Shown here piece after piece: positions 42,668 through 50,702 of a stretch of DNA of 64,000 bases. This stretch comes from Streptomyces sp. SID13031 (GTDB lineage Bacteria; Actinomycetota; Actinomycetes; Propionibacteriales; Kribbellaceae). The stretch covers positions 558,001-622,000 of the forward strand of contig NZ_JAAGLV010000001.1 in assembly GCF_010548305.1 (NCBI RefSeq). Reading direction: 5' to 3'. The stretch's first letter is position 1; each line of letters begins with the position of its first letter. Made by a program: the position numbers and the translations under genes. Under the pieces are notes generated by a model. It searched no databases and had not been told where the DNA came from. It saw only the letters and a program-made list of their open reading frames with translations.

Positions 42668-43789
42668 TTACCGGCGTGGCAGGTAGTCGGCGAAGGCCGC
42701 GGTGACTTCGTCGACGAACGTTTCCGGTGACTCCAGGGCGAGGAAGTGCCCGCCACGGGTCAGCTCCCGGTGGCGGAACAGCTGCGGGTATGCACGCCGT
42801 AGCGCCGACTCCGGCGGTGCGGGGAGATCTGGTTCGTTCGGTACGAGGACCGAGGCTGGTACGAGCACGGGACCGAATTCGTCACGGGGTTGGTCCTGGA
42901 GTGCGTAGAGCCGCATCGAACTGCCGATCGTCTGCGTGCACCAGTAGATCATCACCGTGGTCAGCAGATCGTCATCGCTGAGGCCGGTTCGGGTCGCCGG
43001 GTCGCTCCAGGTCAGGAACTTCTCGAGGATCCAGGCGGCCAGGCCGGTCGGGGAGTCGTTGAGCGCGTACGTCAGCGTCTGCGGCCGAGTCTCCTGAACG
43101 TGCGCGTAGGCGCCATGCGTCTGGTCCCATTGGGTACCGGCGGCATCGTAGGCAAGCGCTGCGTCGTCCAGCACCTCGTCCGGGGTGGGCAGAGTGAACC
43201 AGTTCGCGGTCTGGATGGCCCGCACGTCGGCTGAGTGGTGGATGCCCAGCCGGCTGACGACCCGGCCGCCGATGTCGTCGCCGTGCGCCACGTAGTGCCG
43301 GTAGCCGAGCACGTCCACCATCAGCTGATTGAACAGGTCGGCGAGGCCCGAACGACTCAGCGGCAGGTCGAGACATCGGTCGCTGAATCCGAGCCCGGGC
43401 AGCGCCGGGACGACCACCGAGAACCCGGCCTCTGTCAGCGGCTCCAGTACTGCGAGGTATTCCACGAACGAGCTTGGCCAGCCGTTGGTGAGCAACAGCG
43501 GCAAGGGATCGGGCCCGGAGCCCCGGACATGCAGAAAATGCAGCCCCACGCCGTCGACGGTGGCGCGAAACTGCGGAAACTTGTTGAGACGGCGTTCCTC
43601 GGCGCGCCAGTCGTAGCCGTCCCGCCAGTAGGCCAGGAGCCCCTCGATCCGCTCGATCAGCTCCGGCGTCTCACCGCCGTCAAGGATGGCCGGTGTCGCT
43701 GGTCGCGCCGCCTGCAGCCGTGCCCGCAGATCGTCAAGGACGGAGTCGGGCACCTGGATCTGGAAGGGAGTCACCTGGGTCGACGGCAC
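42668..43789 (-). CDS. Epoxide hydrolase (EHN family, alpha/beta hydrolase)
   Basis: A 373-residue protein with the N-terminal EHN region (TPFQIQVPDSVLDDLRARLQ; YWRDGYDWRAEERRLNKFPQ) found in microsomal-type epoxide hydrolases. The oxyanion His-Gly-like motif is TNGWPSSFVEY; the nucleophile Asp171 lies in AHGDDIGG; the general-base His is in RGGHFLALESPE. It opens epoxides to diols. The start is GTG. It lies 19 bases after the acyl-CoA dehydrogenase gene, so it is probably the last gene of the PHA/acyl-CoA operon. Confidence 0.87.
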   Translation of the reverse strand: MPSTQVTPFQIQVPDSVLDDLRARLQAARPATPAILDGGETPELIERIEGLLAYWRDGYDWRAEERRLNKFPQFRATVDGVGLHFLHVRGSGPDPLPLLLTNGWPSSFVEYLAVLEPLTEAGFSVVVPALPGLGFSDRCLDLPLSRSGLADLFNQLMVDVLGYRHYVAHGDDIGGRVVSRLGIHHSADVRAIQTANWFTLPTPDEVLDDAALAYDAAGTQWDQTHGAYAHVQETRPQTLTYALNDSPTGLAAWILEKFLTWSDPATRTGLSDDDLLTTVMIYWCTQTIGSSMRLYALQDQPRDEFGPVLVPASVLVPNEPDLPAPPESALRRAYPQLFRHRELTRGGHFLALESPETFVDEVTAAFADYLPRR

Positions 43790-43808
43790 TCCGTCACAGT
43801 ACTTGCCC

Positions 43809-44981
43809 TTAGACGAAGGCCGACTGTCCGGTGATGGCTCGGCCGACGATGAGTGTGTTCATCTCGCGCGTACCTTCGTAGGAGTAGATCGCCTCGGCGT
43901 CGGCGACGTAGCGGCCGACGTTGTGTTCGAGCAGGATCCCGTTGCCGCCCAGGAGTTCACGGGCGTACCCCACCGTCTCGCGCATCCGCACGGTGCAGAA
44001 CATTTTCGCGAGTGACGCGTGTTCGTCGTAGGCGAGGCCGGCGTCCTGAAGCTGGGACAGCCGGGTACAGAGAGTGGCGGACGCCGTGGTGTTGGCGAGC
44101 ATCTTGACCAGCAGATCCTGGACGAGCTGGAACGACGCGATCGGCCGGCCGAACTGTTGCCGCTCGCCCGCATAGGCCAGAGCGTGACGGTAGGCGCCGC
44201 GGGCACACCCGACGGCCATCCAGGCGACGCCGGCCCGGGTCATCAGCAGCACCTTGGCGGTGTCCCGGAAGGACTCAGCGCCCGCCAGCCGGTTGGCCTC
44301 GGGTACGCGGGCGTCGGTGAGCGTGATGAGGGCGTTCTGGACGACCCGCAGGGCCATCTTGTCCTCGATCTTGGTGGTACCGAACCCAGGCGTGTCCTTC
44401 TCGACCACGAACCCCTTCACCTGCCCATCGGCCTCGTCCCGGGCCCAGATCACGATCAGGTCGGCGAAGGTCGCGTTGCCGATCCACTTCTTCTGGCCGT
44501 TCAGCACCCAGCTGTCGCCATCGCGCCGCGCGGTCGTCTGCAAACCACCAGACGCACCGGACCCGACCCCGGGCTCGGTGAGCCCGAAGGCGCCGATCAA
44601 CTCCAGCGCCGCCATCCGGGGGAGCCACCGCTGTTTCTGCTCCTCGGATCCACACAGGTAGATCGACCCCATCGACAATCCGCTGTGCACACCGTGGAAG
44701 GTCGCGATCGACGGGTCCGCGGTCGCCAGCTCCATCGCGATCAGCCCGTCCAGCAGATAGCTCCGCCCCGGGCAGCCATACCCCTGGTACGGCGTACCGG
44801 CGGTGCCGAGGTCGTGCAGAGCCGGCAGCAACTCGAACGGGAACGACGCCCGCGACCAGTGCTCGTTGATGATCGGCGCGACCTGCTTGTCCCCGAAATC
44901 CCGGACGGCGTGCAGCAGCGCCCGATCCGGCTCGTCGAGCAGGGCCTCCAGCGAGTAGAAGTCGATCGGATCGGTGCTCAT
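43809..44981 (-). CDS. Acyl-CoA dehydrogenase (glutaryl-CoA dehydrogenase-like)
   Basis: A 390-residue flavoenzyme: FGLTEPGVGSGASGGLQTTA (FAD/substrate signature 1), GQKKWIGNATFADLIVIWAR, RQQFGRPIASFQLVQDLLVK and the C-terminal YSYEGTREMNTLIVGRAITG with the catalytic Glu in the GCDH-like position. It oxidises an acyl-CoA to the enoyl-CoA. The substrate may be a short or dicarboxylic acyl-CoA; the sequence alone does not decide. It lies 9 bases after the PHA depolymerase gene. Confidence 0.88.
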   Translation of the reverse strand: MSTDPIDFYSLEALLDEPDRALLHAVRDFGDKQVAPIINEHWSRASFPFELLPALHDLGTAGTPYQGYGCPGRSYLLDGLIAMELATADPSIATFHGVHSGLSMGSIYLCGSEEQKQRWLPRMAALELIGAFGLTEPGVGSGASGGLQTTARRDGDSWVLNGQKKWIGNATFADLIVIWARDEADGQVKGFVVEKDTPGFGTTKIEDKMALRVVQNALITLTDARVPEANRLAGAESFRDTAKVLLMTRAGVAWMAVGCARGAYRHALAYAGERQQFGRPIASFQLVQDLLVKMLANTTASATLCTRLSQLQDAGLAYDEHASLAKMFCTVRMRETVGYARELLGGNGILLEHNVGRYVADAEAIYSYEGTREMNTLIVGRAITGQSAFV

Positions 44982-44990
44982 ACCTACTCC

Positions 44991-45806
44991 TCAGCTGGAC
45001 AGGAACTGGGTGATGACCGGTGTCAGCGCCGGCGCCTCGGTGACAAGTTCCACGTGCCCACCGGAGTAGACGTGGAGCTCGGAGTGGCGGATCAGCCGGG
45101 CCATCAGGCGCGCGTTGACGAGCGGGATGATCGGGTCGTCGTCACCACTCAGGATCAGGGTGGGCTGCCTGATCAGCCCGAGGAAGGGCAGACTCGTCCA
45201 GCAGGCACCGGCCGCGAGCTGGAAGAGGTACCCGCGCTTGGAGCCGGCCCGCACCTGGGCGCTGAACACCCGCCGGATCTCGGCCGAATGCCGTCGCGCG
45301 CTGCCGCCGTACAGGTACCCCGCCAGGCCGGCGGCGTACTCGGGATCGTTGAAGCGCCGGGGCGTCACCATCTTCAGCAGGGTGGCCGGGCTTGCGGGAA
45401 CCATGAGCACGCCGGTGGCCGTGCTGATCAGGACCAGTCTCCGGACCGTTCCCGGATGCTGGACGGCGAGCTGCTGTGCCAGCCCGCCGCCCCACGAGAA
45501 TCCCAGTACGTCGACCTGCTGGTAGCCGAGCCGGTTGAGCAGCCGGCGGGTCAGCCACGCCAGCGCGGGGAACGAGTACGGCAACGGCCCGACCGGCGAG
45601 CCGCCGACACCGGGCACGTCGAACCGGATCACCTCCAGCTCCGGATCCAGCGCGTCGACCGCCGGTTGCAGCACCTCGAAGGCAGCGCCGATCCCGCAGA
45701 GCATCAGCAGGGGAGTGGCATCGCCGGCACCCCGCCTGATGTCGTAGCGGATCGGCTGCCCGGCCACCTTGACGGTCTGCGGTTCCACCTGGGCTCCCGT
45801 CGTCAT
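44991..45806 (-). CDS. phaZ: Intracellular medium-chain PHA depolymerase-like hydrolase
   Basis: A 271-residue alpha/beta hydrolase. LLMLCGIGAAFEVLQPAVDA, LEVIRFDVPGVGGSPVGPLP and the lipase box GFSWGG (Ser104) match pseudomonad PhaZ, as do SGDDDPIIPLVNARL (acid) and YSGGHVELV (His). It would degrade stored medium-chain polyhydroxyalkanoate to 3-hydroxy acids. The start overlaps the synthase stop (ATGA), supporting coupled synthesis and mobilisation. The specificity claim is from family resemblance only. Confidence 0.8.
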   Translation of the reverse strand: MTTGAQVEPQTVKVAGQPIRYDIRRGAGDATPLLMLCGIGAAFEVLQPAVDALDPELEVIRFDVPGVGGSPVGPLPYSFPALAWLTRRLLNRLGYQQVDVLGFSWGGGLAQQLAVQHPGTVRRLVLISTATGVLMVPASPATLLKMVTPRRFNDPEYAAGLAGYLYGGSARRHSAEIRRVFSAQVRAGSKRGYLFQLAAGACWTSLPFLGLIRQPTLILSGDDDPIIPLVNARLMARLIRHSELHVYSGGHVELVTEAPALTPVITQFLSS

Positions 45807-47488
45807 GCCGCGTAGACGTAGCTGCCGGGGGCCGGGTCCAGTGCGGGAAGCCCGGCGCCGCCCGGTTCGGCGGGGGCGTTCCGCAGCCGGCCGCCTCGCT
45901 CGGTCAGCCAGTTCACCAGGTCCGGCCACCACGATCCCTGCATCGTCGTTGCCGTGCGCAACCATTGCTCGGGGTCGGGTGGGTTGCCGTCGTTCACCTG
46001 GTACGTCGCCTTCGGGTTGCCGGGTGGGTTGACGATCGAGGCGATGTGTCCGCTGGTGGACAACACGAACCGGTTCTCGCCGCCGAGGAGCTGGGTACTG
46101 CGGTAACACGACTGCCAGGGACAGATGTGATCGGCGATCCCGGCGACGATGTACGCCGGTACGCCGACCTTGCCGAGGTCGACCGCCGTGCCGAGCATCG
46201 TCGCGGCACCGGGGTGGGTGAGCGTGTTGCCCAGGCCGAGCTCGACGAAGTCGCGATGCAGCGCGGCCGGCATCCGGGTGGTGTCGGCATTCCAGAACAG
46301 GACGTCGAACGCGGCCGGCTCTCGCCCCTGGAGATAGTTGTTGACCCAGTAGTTCCAGATCAGGTCGTTCGGCCGCAGCCAGGCGAACACCTCGGCCAGC
46401 ACCCGGCCGTCGAGGTATCCACGCGACGCCGAGGCCGCGATGGCCGCGGCGGCGACTCGTTCGTCCATCGCTGCCGAGGCCAGCCCCGCACGACTCTGAT
46501 CAAGTACCGTGACCGCCAGGGTCAGGCCGGCCACCCGGTCCGCCTCACCGCGATCGGTGAGTACCGACATCAGCATCGAGGCCAGCATCCCGCCCGAGCA
46601 GGTGGCGAACAGCTGGATCAGGTCGGACCGGCAGATCCGTTGTACTGCGTCCATCGCTTCGCTGATCGCCTGCCCGTAGGCATCCAGACCCCAGTCGCGG
46701 TGCCGCGCGTCCGGGTTGCGCCAGGAGATCGTGAAGACCTGCAGGTTCTGCCGCAGGAGGTACTCGGTCAGGCTGCGCCCGGGGGAGAGGTCGACCACGT
46801 AGTACTTGTTGATCACCGGCGGCACGATCAGCACCGGGATGGCCCGGACCTTGTCAGTCTGCGGCGTGTACTGGATCAGCTCGAGCACCTCGTTGCGGAA
46901 GACGACGGCACCCGGGGTGGCCGCCACCGTGGCGCCGACGCTGAACGCGGACGGCTCGACCATGCTCGGGACCCGCGGCGGAGTGGCCAGGTCGCGCAGC
47001 AGATGGCGCATTCCGCGCACGCCGCTCAGCCCCGCCGTGTCGATCAGGGCCTTCCAGGCGGCCGGGCTGACCAGCGGATTGTTGCTCGGGGCAAGCGCAT
47101 CGACGAGGTTGTCCACCACGAAGGACATCCGCTCGTGGTCCCGCCAGTCGAGCTGCGCCTCCTTGGTCAGCGCGCCGGCGGTCTCACCGGCGGCCAGATA
47201 GCCCTGGACCAGCCGGCGCAGGAAGGGGTTCTGGGTCCAGGCGGGGTCGGCGAACCGCCGGTCGCGCGACGAGGGCGCGCGATCCGACGTACCGGTGGTG
47301 ATCCGGCCGAGGTCGACCGCGAGATCGGCGAGCCGCCGGCTGACCACGCCGGGCCGGACCGCGAGGTTGCTCGCCATCCGGATCCACGCGGAGTTCGGCA
47401 GGAAGCGGCGCAGCGGCCCGATCGCCGCCGCGGTGAGCAGGAAGTCGAGCGGTGCGGCCAGCTCCTCGGCCTGGGCAGGTGTGGTCAT
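45803..47488 (-). CDS. phaC: Poly(3-hydroxyalkanoate) synthase
   Basis: A 561-residue PHA synthase. The conserved block VLIVPPVINKYYVVDLSPGR, then SLTEYLLRQNLQVFTISWRN, is present; the lipase-like box FATCSGGM holds the nucleophile Cys297; Asp453 is in GIADHICPW and His481 in LSTSGHIASIVN. The pattern is nearest class I/II single-subunit synthases, and pairing with a PhaZ-type gene points to class II (medium-chain). The polymer is made from 3-hydroxyacyl-CoA in the cytoplasm. It overlaps both neighbours by 4 bases. Confidence 0.92.
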   Translation of the reverse strand: MTTPAQAEELAAPLDFLLTAAAIGPLRRFLPNSAWIRMASNLAVRPGVVSRRLADLAVDLGRITTGTSDRAPSSRDRRFADPAWTQNPFLRRLVQGYLAAGETAGALTKEAQLDWRDHERMSFVVDNLVDALAPSNNPLVSPAAWKALIDTAGLSGVRGMRHLLRDLATPPRVPSMVEPSAFSVGATVAATPGAVVFRNEVLELIQYTPQTDKVRAIPVLIVPPVINKYYVVDLSPGRSLTEYLLRQNLQVFTISWRNPDARHRDWGLDAYGQAISEAMDAVQRICRSDLIQLFATCSGGMLASMLMSVLTDRGEADRVAGLTLAVTVLDQSRAGLASAAMDERVAAAAIAASASRGYLDGRVLAEVFAWLRPNDLIWNYWVNNYLQGREPAAFDVLFWNADTTRMPAALHRDFVELGLGNTLTHPGAATMLGTAVDLGKVGVPAYIVAGIADHICPWQSCYRSTQLLGGENRFVLSTSGHIASIVNPPGNPKATYQVNDGNPPDPEQWLRTATTMQGSWWPDLVNWLTERGGRLRNAPAEPGGAGLPALDPAPGSYVYAA

Positions 47489-48990
47489 GCCAGGATCCCT
47501 TCGGGAATCTCGATCGCCCGCCGCAGGATCTTCCCGGTCGGTCCTTTCGGCAACTCGTCGACGATCCAGACCACCCGCGGATACTTGTACGCCGCGATCC
47601 GCCGCTTCACGTGGTCGCGCAACTCCTCCGGCGTCGCGGCCGAACCGGCCTTGAGCTGGACGGCCGCGCCGATCTCCTCACCCAGCGAGGGGTGCGGGAT
47701 CCCGATGACGGCGGCCTCGGCCACCGCCGGATGCTCGTAGAGCACCTCCTCGACCTCGCGTGGATAGACGTTGTAGCCGCCACGGATCAGCAGGTCCTTC
47801 TTGCGGTCGACGATGAAGAAGTAGCCGTCGTCGTCCTGCCTGGCCAGGTCCCCGGTGCTGAGCCAGCCGTCGGCATCGATCGCCGTCGCGGTGGCTTCGG
47901 GCTGGTTCCAGTAGCCCTTCATGACGTTGTGGCCGGCGATCTGGATCTCACCGATCTCCCCGGTCCCGACCGGCTGGCGGTGATCGTCCACCAACCGCAT
48001 CCGGACGCCTTCGATCGGCGTACCGATCGAGCCCGGTTTGCGTTCGGAACGGGGGTGGTTGAACGCCGCCACCGGCGAGCTCTCCGACAGTCCGTAGCCC
48101 TCCAGGATGATGCACCCGAACGCGTCCTCGTAGTTGTGCAGCACCTCGACCGGAAGAGCCGCGCCGCCGGAGACGCAGCACCTCAGCGTCGATACGTCGT
48201 ACCGGTCGCGGTCGGGGACGCCGAGCATCGCGGCGTACATCGTGGGGACGCCCTCGAAGACGGTGACCCGGTCGCGCTGGATCACCTCGAGTGCCTTCGC
48301 CGGCGTGAAGCGGGGGATCAGGGTCAGCGTCGCGCCGTTGGAGATGGCCGTGTTCAGCCCGCAGGTGAGGCCGAAGACGTGGAAGAGCGGCAGGCACCCC
48401 ATCACCACGTCGCCGGGGCCGATCTCGAACAGGGTCCGGGCGCTGACCGCCTGGTTGCGGTTCAGCCCGCCGTGGGTGAGCTCGGCGCCTTTCGGCTTTC
48501 CCGTGGTGCCGGACGTGTAGAGCAGGACGGCGGTGTCGTCGTCGGCGCGGCTGACCGGATCGGTCGCCGGCTCGAGGGCCGCCAGCATCGCCTCGAACTC
48601 ACCGGGGGCGACGATCAGCAGGTCTGCCCCGGCAACCTTCGCCCCTGCCGCGGCCTCGGCTGCGACCTCCGGCGACGCGAGCAGCAGCCGTGCGCCGGAG
48701 TCGTCGAGGTAGTACTTCACCTCCCGTTCCTTGAGCAGGGGATTCATCGGTACGACGACGGCGCCGGCGCGGAGGATGCCGTAGTAGGCGATCGGGAACT
48801 GGGCGACGTTCGGCAGCATCAGGCCGACCCGGTGGGCGGGGCCGATTCCGCGGTCGCGCAGCAGCGTCACCAGTTGCGAGGCGAGCCGGTCGAGGGCGCG
48901 GTAGCTGAGCACCTCGTCGTCCGTCCGGACCGCCGGCTGGTCGGGATACATCGCCGCGGACTCGGCGAGATTGTGACTGAGATTGGTCAT
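47485..48990 (-). CDS. Long-chain fatty acid/acyl-CoA ligase (AMP-binding)
   Basis: A 501-residue ANL enzyme: P-loop-like TSGTTGKPKG, the A5 motif EGYGLSESSPV, A7 GWLSTGDLAR, DRKKDLLIRGGYNVYPREVE (A8 hinge) and the C-terminal catalytic Lys in ELPKGPTGKILRRA. It activates a fatty or aryl acid to its CoA thioester. It is the first gene of the minus-strand PHA operon, so it probably supplies acyl-CoA for oxidation or polymer synthesis. Confidence 0.9.
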   Translation of the reverse strand: MTNLSHNLAESAAMYPDQPAVRTDDEVLSYRALDRLASQLVTLLRDRGIGPAHRVGLMLPNVAQFPIAYYGILRAGAVVVPMNPLLKEREVKYYLDDSGARLLLASPEVAAEAAAGAKVAGADLLIVAPGEFEAMLAALEPATDPVSRADDDTAVLLYTSGTTGKPKGAELTHGGLNRNQAVSARTLFEIGPGDVVMGCLPLFHVFGLTCGLNTAISNGATLTLIPRFTPAKALEVIQRDRVTVFEGVPTMYAAMLGVPDRDRYDVSTLRCCVSGGAALPVEVLHNYEDAFGCIILEGYGLSESSPVAAFNHPRSERKPGSIGTPIEGVRMRLVDDHRQPVGTGEIGEIQIAGHNVMKGYWNQPEATATAIDADGWLSTGDLARQDDDGYFFIVDRKKDLLIRGGYNVYPREVEEVLYEHPAVAEAAVIGIPHPSLGEEIGAAVQLKAGSAATPEELRDHVKRRIAAYKYPRVVWIVDELPKGPTGKILRRAIEIPEGILA

Positions 48991-49023
48991 CGCGGGCTCC
49001 CCGGCTCGGTACTACGTCCACGA

Positions 49024-49060
49024 TCCGCCCGGCGCGCGCCGCTGTCATTGGCCGGGCGGA
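49024..49060. promoter_or_regulatory. Inverted repeat upstream of the acyl-CoA ligase/PHA operon
   Basis: TCCGCCCGGC and GCCGGGCGGA are perfect 10-bp arms with a 17-base centre, 34 bases upstream of the operon's first start codon. The flanking TTGTCCGCCCG (minus strand) resembles TTGTGCGCCCG at 50576-50586. Confidence 0.45.
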
Positions 49061-49202
49061 CAACGTTGTGAGCCGTTTGTGCGGGCGGCACAGCAGCGGT
49101 CCGGAAGTTCGGGTCGGCGAGCCAGGTGCGCAGGGGGTGCGGACTGCGAATCTCTTGTCACCGGCCGGAACCCAGCCCCGGCAGCACCGAAAGGACACTC
49201 CG

Positions 49203-49289
49203 ATGATCGCCTTCCTGATTCCCGTCCTGTTCTTCGTCGCCTTGATCCCGATGGTCGGCCTGCGGGTGCTGGCCCACAAGCTCGGCTGA
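49203..49289 (+). CDS. 28-residue single-pass membrane peptide
   Basis: MIAFLIPVLFFVALIPMVGL plus a short basic end (RVLAHKLG). The whole peptide is one hydrophobic helix. An AAAGGAC ribosome site lies 8 bases before the ATG, and the gene is isolated between the ligase operon and the CdaR regulator. It stops 2 bases before the end of the convergent regulator gene. The function is unknown; a small membrane regulator or anchor is possible. Confidence 0.55.
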   Translation: MIAFLIPVLFFVALIPMVGLRVLAHKLG

Positions 49290-49291
49290 GC

Positions 49292-50551
49292 TCAGGGTGC
49301 GGCAGGCGACAACACGGATCCGGCCAGCCAGCGACAGGCGACGAGCGCCAGCTCGAGTTCCAGGCGCTCGTCGTCCAGCGACCGGCCGCGTTCCTCCAGT
49401 GCCTTGTCGACGCGGTACTTCACGGTGTTCTTGTGCAGATGGACCCGCTCCGCGGTGGCCAGATAGCTGCCCTTCTCGGCCAGGAACACCTGCAACGTCT
49501 CCCGCAACCGCGCGGCCGTCTCGGTGTCGGCCGCCAGCGAACCCAGTGCGTTCCGCACCAGCCGCCGGGTCCCTTCCAGATCGGCGGCCAGCATCGCCGC
49601 CGCCCGCACCTGCGGATCGGTGAAGGCGGTGACCCGGTCGGCCCGGTCCCGCCCCGCCAGCGCCACCTGCCGAGCCCGCAGCGCCTCCAGGTGGGTGACC
49701 CGGAAGCCGTCCGCCCCGGCCGCCGGCGATCCGATCGCGATCCAGTGGTTCGGGTCCGGATCGGCCTCGACGGCGATGTCCGCCCGGCCGCGCCCGAGCG
49801 GGATCCAGCCCCAGGCGGTGGTCCGGTCCCGGGGTACGAAGAGTGGTTGCCCTGAGCAACCGGCTGCCGCCGCCGCCTGCTGGAGCAGGCGTTCCAGCTG
49901 ACGCAGGTCCTCGTCCGCGGACGACTTCGAGGTGCACCACAGCACGACGCCGACGTGGTTCTGCCGGAGCCGGTAGCCGAGCGCGCCCTCGGCGACGGCC
50001 AGGTCGACCGGGTCGCCCCGGAGCAGCTCCTCGATCATCGCCCTGCGGACCGTGTTCCGGTTCGCCAGCCACTGCACCCGCTCAGACTCGTAGGCACTGA
50101 CCACCTGCTCGGAGATCCGGTCGATGTAGCGGAAGGTCGTGTCGACCATGATCCGCCCGGCCGCGAGCGCGACCGACTGGTCGGTGTCCTTGGCCAGCTC
50201 GTCGAAGGCCCAGTCGAGGACCAGCTGCTGACCCAGCCGGTACGCGCGGACCAGCGCGATCGGTGCGACCCCGCGCTGGGCCAGCCGGCGCGCGTACTCC
50301 TCGGCCGCCGACGGCGTGGAGACCGTGCCGACGTCGATGCCGTAGCGCAGGATGTGCGCGACCGTCTCGAGGTTGCTCTCGATACTCGCCCCGAGCAGCT
50401 CGACGATCAGCTGGTCGCCCTGGAGCTCCTCGATCGTCTCGGCCAGCACCTTGTGCAGGACGCCGGTCAGGTCGGGCAGCCCGCCGCCCATCAGGGTGGC
50501 GATCGCGGTCACCCGCGCGACCGCGGCCTCCTGCAGCGTGTCAGTAGCCAT
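49292..50551 (-). CDS. CdaR/PucR-type regulator (GGDEF-like plus C-terminal HTH)
   Basis: A 419-residue regulator. The N-terminal helical sensor (about 1-165; VAPIALVRAYRLGQQLVLDW) is typical of PucR-family proteins with an RsbT co-antagonist-like domain. A middle alpha/beta GGDEF-like domain precedes the C-terminal HTH: LRETLQVFLAEKGSYLATAE, then RVHLHKNTVKYRVDKALEER. It lies between the two divergent arms of the PHA/acyl-CoA block and is likely to control both (inference). Confidence 0.85.
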   Translation of the reverse strand: MATDTLQEAAVARVTAIATLMGGGLPDLTGVLHKVLAETIEELQGDQLIVELLGASIESNLETVAHILRYGIDVGTVSTPSAAEEYARRLAQRGVAPIALVRAYRLGQQLVLDWAFDELAKDTDQSVALAAGRIMVDTTFRYIDRISEQVVSAYESERVQWLANRNTVRRAMIEELLRGDPVDLAVAEGALGYRLRQNHVGVVLWCTSKSSADEDLRQLERLLQQAAAAAGCSGQPLFVPRDRTTAWGWIPLGRGRADIAVEADPDPNHWIAIGSPAAGADGFRVTHLEALRARQVALAGRDRADRVTAFTDPQVRAAAMLAADLEGTRRLVRNALGSLAADTETAARLRETLQVFLAEKGSYLATAERVHLHKNTVKYRVDKALEERGRSLDDERLELELALVACRWLAGSVLSPAAP

Positions 50552-50575
50552 GGCGTCCGCCTCCTAGGCCTCCGA

Positions 50576-50586
50576 TTGTGCGCCCG
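50576..50586. promoter_or_regulatory. Short motif in the CdaR / acyl-CoA synthetase intergenic region
   Basis: TTGTGCGCCCG, close to TTGTCCGCCCG at the ligase operon (49063-49053 minus strand). The two copies flank the CdaR-type gene on either side, as expected for a local regulator's sites. Confidence 0.3.
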
Positions 50587-50702
50587 TCCGGATCAGCTGT
50601 CAGCTCGCGAGCACGAACGGCGCGTCGAGCTTCGTGTCCCGCGCACAGGACCGGACAGGGTCCGGATTCCTACCGTCGAGGGCAACCAGATCGGAGGACC
50701 TC

